From the NCBI RefSeq assembly GCF_029504575.1, contig NZ_JAQFII010000001.1, positions 2,268,501 through 2,332,500 of the forward strand: a stretch of DNA of 64,000 nt. The letters run 5' to 3'. Positions 44,207 through 52,072 of this stretch are shown here, in pieces. The notes beneath the pieces are model-generated. The model was not told the DNA's origin and ran no database searches. It worked only from the letters and a program-made list of their open reading frames with translations. The position numbers and the translations under genes were made by a program. Within the stretch, counting starts at the first letter, position 1. Each line of letters begins with the position of its first letter. The stretch comes from Streptomyces sp. SPB162 (GTDB lineage Bacteria; Actinomycetota; Actinomycetes; Streptomycetales; Streptomycetaceae).

Positions 44207-45442
44207 ATGCCCTGCCCAGCGCTTCCCGAAGGCTTCGACTTCACAGACCCGGACGTGTACGAGCAGCGGGTACCGCTCCCCGAACTCGCGCAGCTGCGCC
44301 GGACCGCCCCCGTCTGGTGGAACGAACAGCCGCACAACACCGCCGGGTTCGAGGACGACGGGTACTGGGTCGTCACCCGGCACGCCGATGTCAAAGAGGT
44401 CTCGCTCAACCCCGACGTCTACTCGTCGTTCCTCAACACCGCGGTCATCCGCTTCAACGAGCACATCACCCGTGAGCAGATCGAGATGCAGCGGCTGATC
44501 ATGCTCAACATGGATCCGCCGGAGCTGACCCGCGTCCGGCAGATCGTCCAGCGCGGCTTCACCCCGCGCGCCATACGCCAGATGGAACAGACGCTGCGCG
44601 ACCGCGCCCACCGCATCGTCGCCGAGGCGCGCGGCCGGCGGACGGGCAACTTCGTCACCGAGGTCGCCTCGGAACTGCCGCTCCAGGCCATCGCCGAGCT
44701 GATCGGCATCCCGCAGGACGACCGCAGCAAACTGTTCGACTGGTCCAACAAGATGATCGCCTACGACGACCCCGAGCTGGCCATCACCGAGGAGGTGGGC
44801 GCCGAGTCGGCCATGGAGCTGATCTCGTACGCCATGAACCTCGCCGCCGCCCGCAAGGAGTGCCCGGTCAAGGACATCGTCAGCCAACTCGTCGCCGCCG
44901 AGGACGAGGGCAACCTCAGCACGGACGAGTTCGGCTTCTTCGTCCTCGTGCTGTCCGTCGCCGGGAACGAGACGACGCGCAACGCGATCACGCACGGCAT
45001 GCACGCCTTCCTCACCCACCCCGAGCAGTGGGAGCTCTACAAGGAGACGCGCCCGAGCACCGCCGCCGAGGAGATCGTCCGCTGGGCGACCCCCGTGACG
45101 TCCTTCCAGCGCACCGCCACCCGGGACACCGTGCTGGGCGGCCAGGAGATCAAGAAGGGCCAGCGCGTCGGCATGTTCTACGCCTCCGCCAACCACGACC
45201 CCGAGGTCTTCGACCACCCCGATCGCTTCGACATCACCCGCGACCCCAATCTGCACCTGGGGTTCGGCGGCGGCGGCCCGCACTACTGCATGGGCAAGAA
45301 CCTGGCGATCATGGAGATCGACCTCATGTTCAACGCCATCGCCGACGCGATGCCCGACATCAAGCTGACCGGCGACCCCCGCCGGCTGCGCTCGGCCTGG
45401 ATCAACGGCGTCAAGGAGATGCGGGTCAGCTACGAGGGCTGA
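44207..45442 (+). CDS. CYP125-like cytochrome P450 (steroid side-chain hydroxylase)
   Basis: The 411-residue P450 aligns from end to end with mycobacterial CYP125: PEGFDFTDPDVYEQRVPL, WVVTRHADVKEVSLNPDVYSSF, ELPLQAIAELIGIPQDDR, I-helix SVAGNETTRNAITHGM, EEIVRWATPVTSFQRTA (ExxR) and heme loop LGFGGGGPHYCMG with C361. CYP125 oxidises the terminal C26/27 methyl of cholesterol or cholestenone. GGAG at 44197-44200 is seven bases before ATG 44207; an upstream ATG at 44195 has no ribosome site. Two operator-like palindromes lie within 60 bases upstream. The probable redox partner is the ferredoxin at 34275. Confidence 0.93.
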   Translation: MPCPALPEGFDFTDPDVYEQRVPLPELAQLRRTAPVWWNEQPHNTAGFEDDGYWVVTRHADVKEVSLNPDVYSSFLNTAVIRFNEHITREQIEMQRLIMLNMDPPELTRVRQIVQRGFTPRAIRQMEQTLRDRAHRIVAEARGRRTGNFVTEVASELPLQAIAELIGIPQDDRSKLFDWSNKMIAYDDPELAITEEVGAESAMELISYAMNLAAARKECPVKDIVSQLVAAEDEGNLSTDEFGFFVLVLSVAGNETTRNAITHGMHAFLTHPEQWELYKETRPSTAAEEIVRWATPVTSFQRTATRDTVLGGQEIKKGQRVGMFYASANHDPEVFDHPDRFDITRDPNLHLGFGGGGPHYCMGKNLAIMEIDLMFNAIADAMPDIKLTGDPRRLRSAWINGVKEMRVSYEG

Positions 45443-45484
45443 ACGGACCGGGACCGGACGGGGCGAGTAGGGCAGGATGAGGCC

Positions 45485-45865
45485 ATGAGCATCGTCAAGA
45501 TCAATGCCCTGACCGTGTCACCGGAGATGCGCGAGACGCTGGAGAAGCGGTTCGCGGCGCGCGCCGGCTCCGTTGAGAACTCCGACGGCTTCGAGTGGTT
45601 CGAACTGCTGCGCCCGGTCGACGGCACCGACCAGTACCTCGTGTACACGCGGTGGCGCAGCGAGGAGGACTTCACGAAGTGGATGGCCACCTCGATGCGC
45701 GGTCCCGGCGCGCACGGGGCGGGCCAGGGCGGTCAGGGTGCGGGTGGCAGTGCCGGCGGTGGTGCGGGCGCGAGCGAGGGCGGAGCCGAGCGGCCCAAAC
45801 CGGCCGCTTCGGACTCCGCCCTGTGGTCGTTCGAGGTCATCCAGCAGACGGCCCCCAAGAGCTGA
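45485..45865 (+). CDS. MhuD/IsdG-like heme-degrading monooxygenase with Gly-rich insert
   Basis: The 126-residue protein shares with mycobacterial MhuD the start VKINAL, KRFAARAGSVENSDGFEWFELLRPV, and the end LWSFEVI. The catalytic-type N7 and W66 are at the same positions, and H77 is close to the heme-ligand histidine (H75 in MhuD). Unlike MhuD it has about 30 extra Gly/Ala-rich residues (GAGQGGQGAGGSAGGGAGAS) between the heme-binding helix and the last strand. It should open heme to release iron, or act as a general antibiotic-biosynthesis-type monooxygenase. It follows the P450 by 42 bases and may be cotranscribed. Confidence 0.8.
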   Translation: MSIVKINALTVSPEMRETLEKRFAARAGSVENSDGFEWFELLRPVDGTDQYLVYTRWRSEEDFTKWMATSMRGPGAHGAGQGGQGAGGSAGGGAGASEGGAERPKPAASDSALWSFEVIQQTAPKS

Positions 45866-45893
45866 CCCGCGGCGCTGACCCCGCCGAGCCGAC

Positions 45894-46637
45894 TCAGAAG
45901 CTGAGGAGCTGCTGCGTCAGGTCGCGGTAGTGCGTCAGCGCCACCCGCAGTTCCTCCGTGTCGGCCTTGGCGTCGTCGTTCTGCCAGGTCGAGCGGAGGG
46001 TACGGCGGCGCTCCGCGAGCTTCTCGGTGAGCTGCTTCGCGGCCTGTTCGAGAACGGCGTCGGCCTCCTCGACGGACTTGCGCGGCTCGTCCACGAACGT
46101 GCCCATCGCATGCTGCAGCCGCTCCTCCAGTCCGTCATGGGCGCCCGCGGGGCCGCCGTGGCGAGCGCCGTGGGTCTCGGCCTTGCGGGCCTCGGCGGTA
46201 CGGGTCTCGGCCGTGCGCGGCCCGGTGCCCTCAACGGTGCGCGCGGCTTCACCCGTGCGCGTCGCGTCGGGGGTGCGGGTCGCGTCGGGGGTGCGGGTCG
46301 CGTCGGGGGTGCGGGTCGCGTCGGGGGTGCGGGTCTCGGCCGTGCGCGGCCCGGTGCCCTCAACGGTGCGCGCGGCTTCACCCGTGCGCGTCGCGTCGGG
46401 GGTGCGCGTCGGCTCGGTCACGTGCCGGCCCTCGCTCGGACGGACCGCCGTGGTCTCGTCCTTGCGCGGATCGGTCATCGGCGGAACGTCCATGCGCGGT
46501 GGGCGGGGCGGCTCGTCGGCGTTCTGGGTGGGGTTCTGGGTGGGCACCCGGCCGTCGTTCCGGTCGGGCACGATGGCACCGCGGTCCTGGTCCTGACGGA
46601 TCTGGTCCTGGCGCGTCCGGTCCTGGTTCTCAGTCAT
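45894..46637 (-). CDS. Repeat-rich hydrophilic protein with C-terminal helical domain
   Basis: The 247-residue protein begins MTENQDRTRQDQ, is Arg/Asp/Thr/Pro-rich and disordered through about residue 155, and contains duplicated blocks GEAARTVEGTGPRTAETRT separated by four TPDATR units. The last 85 residues are helical (LEERLQHAMGTFVDEPRKSVEEADAVLEQAAKQL) and resemble the middle of the protein encoded next at 46709, so the two are probably paralogues with and without a membrane anchor. AGGAG is ten bases before the ATG. Function unknown. Confidence 0.75.
   Translation of the reverse strand: MTENQDRTRQDQIRQDQDRGAIVPDRNDGRVPTQNPTQNADEPPRPPRMDVPPMTDPRKDETTAVRPSEGRHVTEPTRTPDATRTGEAARTVEGTGPRTAETRTPDATRTPDATRTPDATRTPDATRTGEAARTVEGTGPRTAETRTAEARKAETHGARHGGPAGAHDGLEERLQHAMGTFVDEPRKSVEEADAVLEQAAKQLTEKLAERRRTLRSTWQNDDAKADTEELRVALTHYRDLTQQLLSF
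46201..46406. repeat. 77-bp perfect direct repeat with four 18-mers between
   Basis: Bases 46201-46277 recur exactly at 46330-46406, and an 18-base unit beginning GTCGCGTCGGGGGTGCGG is repeated four times from 46261. All lie in frame within the gene at 45894-46637, so length changes alter only the disordered region of that protein. Confidence 0.8.
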
Positions 46638-46708
46638 CGTCTCTGCACTCCTGACATGTCGATGATGGCTCACGGCTAGGGCTGCCGACGGATACCGGCT
46701 GCGGCCGG

Positions 46709-47383
46709 TCAGTTCTGACGACGGCCGAGCGCGCCGAGGCGCGAACCGCCGTGCCGCTTCTCCGCGTCGGCGTCCGCGTCGGCGTCGGTGTCGTCGGAAC
46801 GGTCGAGGTCGCGGTCCGCGTCGCGGTTCGACGGGGCGCGGTGGCCGTCGGCCTTGATGAGCTCCTCGAACATCGCGCGGGCCCGGACGAGCGCCTCCCG
46901 CATCTCCTCGGTGGAGGTGGCGTCGTCGCCCCGCCCGACGATCTCGTGGGCGTCGCGGTAGCCGTGCAGATGACGGGCGTGGTGCACGGAGAGCGCGTCG
47001 AAGTGCTCACCGGACTTGGCGTCCGGGAAGCCGCGGTCGCGGGCCAGGTTCTCGATCAGCGCGTCGGCCTCGGCGAGCGCCTTGCGAGGCGAGTCGATGA
47101 AGTGCTCCTGCACTGCGGCCCAGTTGGCCGTGTACTCCTCGCGGGCCTGCGTCGACAGGGGGCGGGTGGTGAGGTCCCCGTGCCGCTGCAGCCGCTCGGA
47201 GAGTTCCTTCTCGGTGGCCTTGGTATCGCCGTCATGACTGCGCAGGACCCGGTCGTACTCGGGCCCGAAGCGGCGGTGCAGGCTCCTGCCGCCGACCCCG
47301 CCCGGCCGGAGCAGCACGGTCGTGAGAGCGGCGGCCAGAACGATGACGACCACGACGATGGCGATGATGACGCCAGTGGACAT
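46709..47383 (-). CDS. Membrane-anchored helical protein, conserved in Streptomyces
   Basis: The 224-residue protein has an N-terminal membrane helix (VIIAIVVVVIVLAAALTTVLL, residues 5-25), a cytoplasmic or extracellular helical domain (LHRRFGPEYDRVLRSHDGDTKATEKELSERLQRHG, DSPRKALAEADALIENLARDRGFPD) and a strongly charged Asp/Arg tail with DADADADAE. It is adjacent to, and similar in its helical part to, the product of 45894. No known function. A strong terminator separates it from the MFS gene. Confidence 0.78.
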   Translation of the reverse strand: MSTGVIIAIVVVVIVLAAALTTVLLRPGGVGGRSLHRRFGPEYDRVLRSHDGDTKATEKELSERLQRHGDLTTRPLSTQAREEYTANWAAVQEHFIDSPRKALAEADALIENLARDRGFPDAKSGEHFDALSVHHARHLHGYRDAHEIVGRGDDATSTEEMREALVRARAMFEELIKADGHRAPSNRDADRDLDRSDDTDADADADAEKRHGGSRLGALGRRQN

Positions 47384-47477
47384 GGGAGTGCCTCTCGTTT
47401 CTACGGGTCGACGGACAGGGGGTGTTTCGTTGCCGGCTCATCAATCGGCTTGCCGGAAAGCGGATGCCCAAACGTCG

Positions 47478-47509
47478 AACGCCCGTCCGGCAGGGGCCGG
47501 ACGGGCGTT
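47478..47509. terminator. Strong GC hairpin terminator
   Basis: AACGCCCGTCCGG and CCGGACGGGCGTT form a perfect 13-bp stem with a six-base loop, flanked by TTT on one side. It follows the MFS gene on the minus strand. Confidence 0.85.
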
Positions 47510-47590
47510 TTGGGGGCTTGGAGGAGATGCCACCGGGACGGATGCTGTTGGAGTGTCGGATGGTGCGCCTCCGACGGCGAACCGAGGACG

Positions 47591-49639
47591 TCAGCCGCGG
47601 GTGCTGCCCGTCGCCGGGCGCCCCCTCTCCAGCCGGTCGGTGTCGCCACCGCACAGCTCTCCGCTGAGCTTGGTGAGCAGTGCCGCGAGATCCGCGTGCC
47701 GCTCCGGATCCCAGTCGCCGAGCAGCTCGCCCAGGACCGTCCGCCGGGCCACACCGAGCTGTGCGGCCGTCGCCCGGCCGCTGTCGGTGAGCATCAGCGG
47801 GTTGCCGTCCCGCTCGGCCAGCCCGCGGGTCTCGATCTCGACGGCCGCCTCCTCGATGACGTCGGCGGGCACGGTGCTGCGCCGGGCCAGCTCGACGGGG
47901 TCGGTCTCCCCGCCCTTGGCGATCCGCAGCAGCAGCCAGCTGGACGCGGGCTGGATGTCGAGGCCGGCCAGTTTCGTGATCCGCACGTACAGGTCGCGGC
48001 GAGCCTCGCGGCTGCCGAGCACCGAAAGCCCGCGGGCGATCTCGTCGAGCGAGGACCGTTCCACCGGGTTGGTGCCGATGGTCTCGCTGGCGTCGGGCAC
48101 CGTGACGGAACCGCGCAGCGGCTGCTCCTTGAGGAACCAGGCCAGCACGAACGCGATCAGCGTGACGGGCACCGCCCACAGGAACACGGTGGTGATCGAG
48201 GTCGAGTACGCGTGCAGCACCGGCTGCAGGATCGACGGCGGCAGCGACTGCACGGCCCGCGGGTCGGAGGAGATCACCGAGGGGTCGAATCCGGGCGGCA
48301 GCGGCTTGCCCGCGATGGCCGAGGTGATCTTTCCTTCCAGCTGGTTGGAGAAGACCGTGCCGAAGATCGAGACACCGAACGAGGCACCGATCGAGCGGAA
48401 GAACGTCGCGCCCGAGGTGGCCGCGCCCAGGTCCTCGTAGCCGACGCTGTTCTGCACGGCCAGGATCAGCACCTGCATGACCAGTCCGAGGCCGAGGCCG
48501 AAGACCAGGAAGTACAGGCTCATCACCCAGGTGCTGGTGAACTCGTCGAGCTGGTGCAGCAGCAGGAGGCCGATGGCCGTGACGCCGGTGCCGAGGATCG
48601 GGAAGACCTTGTAATGGCCGGTGCGGCTGACGATCTGTCCGGAGCCGGTGGAGGACACCAGCAGGCCGATCACCATCGGGATCATGTGCACGCCGGACAT
48701 CGTCGGCGAGAGACCGTGCACGACCTGCAGGAACGTCGGCAGGTACGTCATCGCGCCGAACATCGCGAACCCGATGACGAAGGAGATCACCGAGACCAGC
48801 CAGAAGGTGCGGATCCGGAACAGCCGCAGCGGCAGCACCGGTTCCACCGCTCGGCGTTCCACGACGATGAACACGGCCACGAGGACCAGGCCGAGCACCG
48901 CCAGCCCGATGATCTTCGGTGAGCTCCAGGGCCAGGTCGTGCCGCCGAGCGAGGTCACCAGCACCAGGCTGGTCGCCGCCGCGGCGACCAGCGCCATGCC
49001 CAGGTAGTCGATGCGGTGCGTGGTGCGGCGTACCGGGATGTGCAGGACGGCCGCGATGACCGCCAGCGCGATGATGCCGATGGGGAGGTTGATGTAGAAC
49101 ACCCAGCGCCAGGAGAGCTGCTCGGTGAACACCCCGCCCAGCAGCGGTCCCAGGACGCTGCTCGCGCCGAACACCGCACCGAACACGCCCTGGTAGCGGC
49201 CGCGGTCACGGGGCGGCACGATGTCGCCGACGATCGCCATCGACAGCACCATCAGGCCGCCGCCGCCCAGCCCCTGCAGCGCACGGAAGGCGATCAGCTG
49301 CGGCATGTTCTGCGCGATGCCGCACAGCGCGGAGCCGATCAGGAAGATCACGATGACGGTCTGGAAGAGCTTCTTCCGGCCGTACATGTCGCCGAGCTTG
49401 CCCCACAGCGGAGTGGCCGCCGTCGAGGCGAGCAGGTACGCGGTGACGACCCAGGACAGGTGCTCGATGCCGCCGAGGTCGCTGACGATGGTCGGCAGGG
49501 CCGTGGACACGATCGTCTGGTCCAGCGCGGCCAGCAGCATGCCGAGCGCGAGCGCGCCGATGGCGAGGCGCACCGAGCGCCGGTCATGGTCGGAAAGGGC
49601 GGCCGGCGGTCCGGTCGGGGCCGTGGTGTCCTGCGCCAT
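47591..49639 (-). CDS. DHA2-family MFS multidrug exporter fused to MarR-like domain
   Basis: The 682-residue protein has 14 predicted membrane helices (about 25-525) with DHA2 motifs (LDQTIVSTALPTIVSDLGG, WGKLGDMYGRKKLFQ, ALQGLGGGGLMVLSMAIVGDIVPPRDRGRYQG) and then about 150 cytoplasmic residues with a winged-helix MarR-like pattern (LDEIARGLSVLGSREARRDLYVRI, ASSWLLLRIAKGG, RGLAERDGNPLMLTDSGRATAAQL). Plain EmrB/QacA proteins end soon after the last helix. AGGAG precedes ATG 49639. The fused domain might sense drug or DNA, but it may also be a non-DNA-binding regulatory tail. Confidence 0.88.
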   Translation of the reverse strand: MAQDTTAPTGPPAALSDHDRRSVRLAIGALALGMLLAALDQTIVSTALPTIVSDLGGIEHLSWVVTAYLLASTAATPLWGKLGDMYGRKKLFQTVIVIFLIGSALCGIAQNMPQLIAFRALQGLGGGGLMVLSMAIVGDIVPPRDRGRYQGVFGAVFGASSVLGPLLGGVFTEQLSWRWVFYINLPIGIIALAVIAAVLHIPVRRTTHRIDYLGMALVAAAATSLVLVTSLGGTTWPWSSPKIIGLAVLGLVLVAVFIVVERRAVEPVLPLRLFRIRTFWLVSVISFVIGFAMFGAMTYLPTFLQVVHGLSPTMSGVHMIPMVIGLLVSSTGSGQIVSRTGHYKVFPILGTGVTAIGLLLLHQLDEFTSTWVMSLYFLVFGLGLGLVMQVLILAVQNSVGYEDLGAATSGATFFRSIGASFGVSIFGTVFSNQLEGKITSAIAGKPLPPGFDPSVISSDPRAVQSLPPSILQPVLHAYSTSITTVFLWAVPVTLIAFVLAWFLKEQPLRGSVTVPDASETIGTNPVERSSLDEIARGLSVLGSREARRDLYVRITKLAGLDIQPASSWLLLRIAKGGETDPVELARRSTVPADVIEEAAVEIETRGLAERDGNPLMLTDSGRATAAQLGVARRTVLGELLGDWDPERHADLAALLTKLSGELCGGDTDRLERGRPATGSTRG

Positions 49640-49814
49640 GCCGTGCTCCTCGCGTCGCGCCGGTTGATCGCGAATCAATATTCACACTATTCGCGCCGGT
49701 TTCGCGCTCTATGGACCCCCGGTAGGGCTGGGCGGACCTGGGCACGGCCTTCCCGCGGCGGCATAATCACTGCGTCTTGAGGTATTCGAGGACCGTTCGT
49801 GGGAGGGGAGCCCG

Positions 49815-50847
49815 GTGGAGCCGGAGGGGGAACTGGGACAGGAACCGGGTGTGGTCACGGCCGCGGCCCGGTCGGCCGAACGGCAGATCGCGCTCGCGGC
49901 GACGGAAGGCTTCCACCCGCTGCGCGTTCGGCCATACGTGGCGGAGCCCGGCACCGAGGGCGCCGAGTCGACCGTCAAGCCGCTGATCGGTCCGGGCGTG
50001 GCTCGCCCGGCCGCCACCGACGTGGGCATGTTCCCGGCCGACAACCTCGAGTACCCGGCGGACGACGACGCCGGACTCCCCGCGGACGACGGCCGCACCG
50101 AGCCGGCGGACCCCCACGACTCCGGGCTGCTGCTGGCCCGTACCGGCGGCTCCGACTGGGACGATGCCGACGGCCCCGGCCCGCACCGCGGCGGCCGGCG
50201 CCGCCGGCCCCGCCGCCGCGGGCGGGGCATGGTCGTCGCGGCCGCCACCGTGGCCGCGACGGCGATGGCCGCCGGTGCGGTCGCCCGTCGCCAACCAGCT
50301 GCTGAGCTCGCCGGAACGGCCGGAGCGGGCCCTGCCGGACAACAGCAGCAGCGTGCCGGACGTGGTGCTGCCCACGAGTGACGCGACGGCGGCCGCCGCG
50401 CCGAGCAGCGCCCGCGGCAGGGCCCCCAAGGCCTCCCCGACGACGACCCACCGCGCGCCGACCACCCCGGTGACCACCCCCACGGCCACCGTCCCGCCGG
50501 TGTCGGCGACCCCGTCCCCGCCACCCGCCACCGTGGGCTCCCCGGCGGCGGACCCGGCGGTGCCCGGCCCCGACGCGAGCCCGAGCGCCACCCCCTCCGC
50601 CCCCGTCACCCACCCGACGATCACCGTCCCCGCGCTGCGGCTGGGTGACACCGGCGCCGCGGTCAAGGACCTCCAGCAGCGGCTGCGCCGGGCCTACGTC
50701 TACATGGGCAGCCTGGACGGCGTCTTCGACTCGGATGTCAAGGACGCCGTCGCGACGTTCCAGTTCTGGAACGCGATCACCGGCGATCCCGAGGGCGTCT
50801 ACGGCCCGGCAACGCGGACCGCGCTGGAGCGCCAGACGTCCTGGTAG
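49815..50847 (+). pseudogene. Peptidoglycan-binding-domain protein, frameshifted
   Basis: GTG 49815 follows GGGAGGGGAG. The first frame encodes an acidic N-terminus and a membrane segment (RRRRPRRRGRGMVVAAATVAATAMAAGAVA). Near 50285 the protein sense jumps to another frame: NQLLSSPERPERALPDNSSSVPDVVLPTS, a long Ser/Thr/Pro linker and a PG_binding_1 domain (LRLGDTGAAVKDLQQRLRRAYVYMGSLDGVFDSDVKDAVATFQFWN). One extra base in the CGCCCGTCGCC stretch would explain it. It is either a real pseudogene or a sequencing error; all other parts look intact and under selection. Confidence 0.75.
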
Positions 50848-50881
50848 CCGACCTTCTGGCCCCGTCTGCGAGGATCGCCCC

Positions 50882-51448
50882 GTGGCGATGGAGGCATTCG
50901 GGGCCGATCAGTTCCAACTCGTCCTGCTGCGGCGGATGGCGGATCACCGGCCCGAGCTGGTCGAGGAGGCGCTCCGTACGCTCGGCGCGTCCCGTGCGGA
51001 GCTGCGCGAGGCGAACCGCCGCTGGCAGGCGCGGCTGCACGGGCGGCACTCCCCCGGCGGTGAGCGCCGCTACCGCGCCGTGCTCGGACCGCCGCAGAGC
51101 ACGGTGGTCCGCCGCATCGGCGATCTGAGCTGCGAGGCCCTGCTGTGGCCCGTGCCGCTCTGGCCCGAGCTGCGCTTCGAGGTGCTGTGCGCGCCCGGCG
51201 GCGGCGCGGTCTGGAACGAGTGGCTCATCCGCGCCCCAGGCGCCCCCTCCCCGGTCCTCGGCGGCCCGGACGACCTCGTCCCCTGGTCCTGCACCGTCGA
51301 CGAGGTCGCGCGCGCGTTCCGCCCCGCGACACCGCTCGAAGGCAGCGCCCCCACCCGCTGGCGCCTGGCCTTCGGCGACGCGACGACCGGCACCCGCCAC
51401 ATCGCCCACTTCACCTGGGGCCTGCTCCAGTACGTCGAGGAGGCGTAG
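50882..51448 (+). CDS. Conserved Streptomyces protein of unknown function
   Basis: The 188-residue protein (MAMEAFGADQFQLVLLRRMADHRPELVEEALRTLG...) has no signal peptide or membrane helix. A helical N-terminus (about 1-50) is followed by a mixed domain with several tryptophans (LLWPVPLWPELRFEVL, WNEWLIRAP, WSCTVDEVARAFRP, HFTWGLLQYVEEA). I recognise it as a conserved Streptomyces hypothetical but not as a known enzyme. GTG 50882 or ATG 50888 could be the start. It is the last normal-GC gene before the accessory island. Confidence 0.75.
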   Translation: MAMEAFGADQFQLVLLRRMADHRPELVEEALRTLGASRAELREANRRWQARLHGRHSPGGERRYRAVLGPPQSTVVRRIGDLSCEALLWPVPLWPELRFEVLCAPGGGAVWNEWLIRAPGAPSPVLGGPDDLVPWSCTVDEVARAFRPATPLEGSAPTRWRLAFGDATTGTRHIAHFTWGLLQYVEEA

Positions 51449-51477
51449 CCGGCCTGACACATTCTAGGATCCGCGAC

Positions 51478-51540
51478 TTCGTTAGCAACGAAGGAGGTTC
51501 GTTAGCAATGGATTAGCAAATCCGCGATCCTGTTGACAAT
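51478..51540. promoter_or_regulatory. Iterated TTCGTTAGCAA operator-like repeats and TTGACA
   Basis: TTCGTTAGCAA occurs at 51478-51488 and 51498-51508, exactly 20 bases apart, and TTAGCAA again at 51513, 11 bases further. The first copy is half of the palindrome TTCGTTAGCAACGAA. TTGACA at 51533-51538 could be a -35 box. AAGGAGG (51491-51497) also precedes a two-codon frame ATG GAT TAG. Confidence 0.5.
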
Positions 51541-52072
51541 GACCACGCTCAGCAGTGATCCCTGTTCGGACTCTTCCGGTCTTCTCTGCGTGCACGCAGA
51601 CCGTCCTCCGTACCGTTCCCAGCATGGCAGTACGGAGGGCCTTGAGGGGAAGCGGCTCCGTAGCATCCCAGGTTGCGGAGCCCTGGAGGCCAGGGGACGC
51701 TCAGAAGACGGAGTCTTCTGAATTCAGATCCGTCGCAAAGCGAGGCCCCGCTTTGTGGTCGCAAGCTTCCAATTGAGCGAGTTACTCGGCGAAATTCGCC
51801 TACCTGCAGATTTGCGGCTCTGAGCCTGCGAGAGTCCCGCGTTGAGTCCGTCGAATTTCCCGGGATAGAGGTGATTTAAAAGAACGTCGTCGGATGCGTC
51901 ACTGTCCGCAGGCCGTCGACCGGGTCGCGGCTCCTGGCAGCGAAGAATTCGTCCAAACACACTGTTCGGTGGGGTCCGTGCGGATCGTTCCGTTCGACGT
52001 GAGTGGGCGTGACCCGAACCGTCGGTGTCGGCGGTCCTTTCCACCCGGGGACATAGAGAGAGGTGCATCACC
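51541..52072 (+). other. Non-coding, hairpin-rich region before the mosaic metalloprotease
   Basis: No gene is recognised here. Between 51585 and 51800 there are successive perfect inverted repeats: TCTGCGTGCACGCAGA (51585-51600), CCTCCGTAC/GTACGGAGG, GGCTCCG/CGGAGCC, CCCTGG/CCAGGG, TCAGAAGAC/GTCTTCTGA, CAAAGCG/CGCTTTG and GGCGAA/TTCGCC. The rest (51800-52072) is lower-GC and shows no clear signals apart from AGAGAGAGG before GTG 52073. Confidence 0.6.

Noticed and set aside
46261-46332. Short regularly repeated 18-mers that could suggest a CRISPR array
   Set aside because: The units are adjacent without unique spacers, are in frame within a coding region, and no cas genes are near.
51508-51516. 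ATG GAT TAG after a perfect AAGGAGG as a regulatory minimal open frame
   Set aside because: Two codons only, and the bases are part of the repeated TTAGCAA element; coincidence is likely. Mentioned only within the repeat entry.
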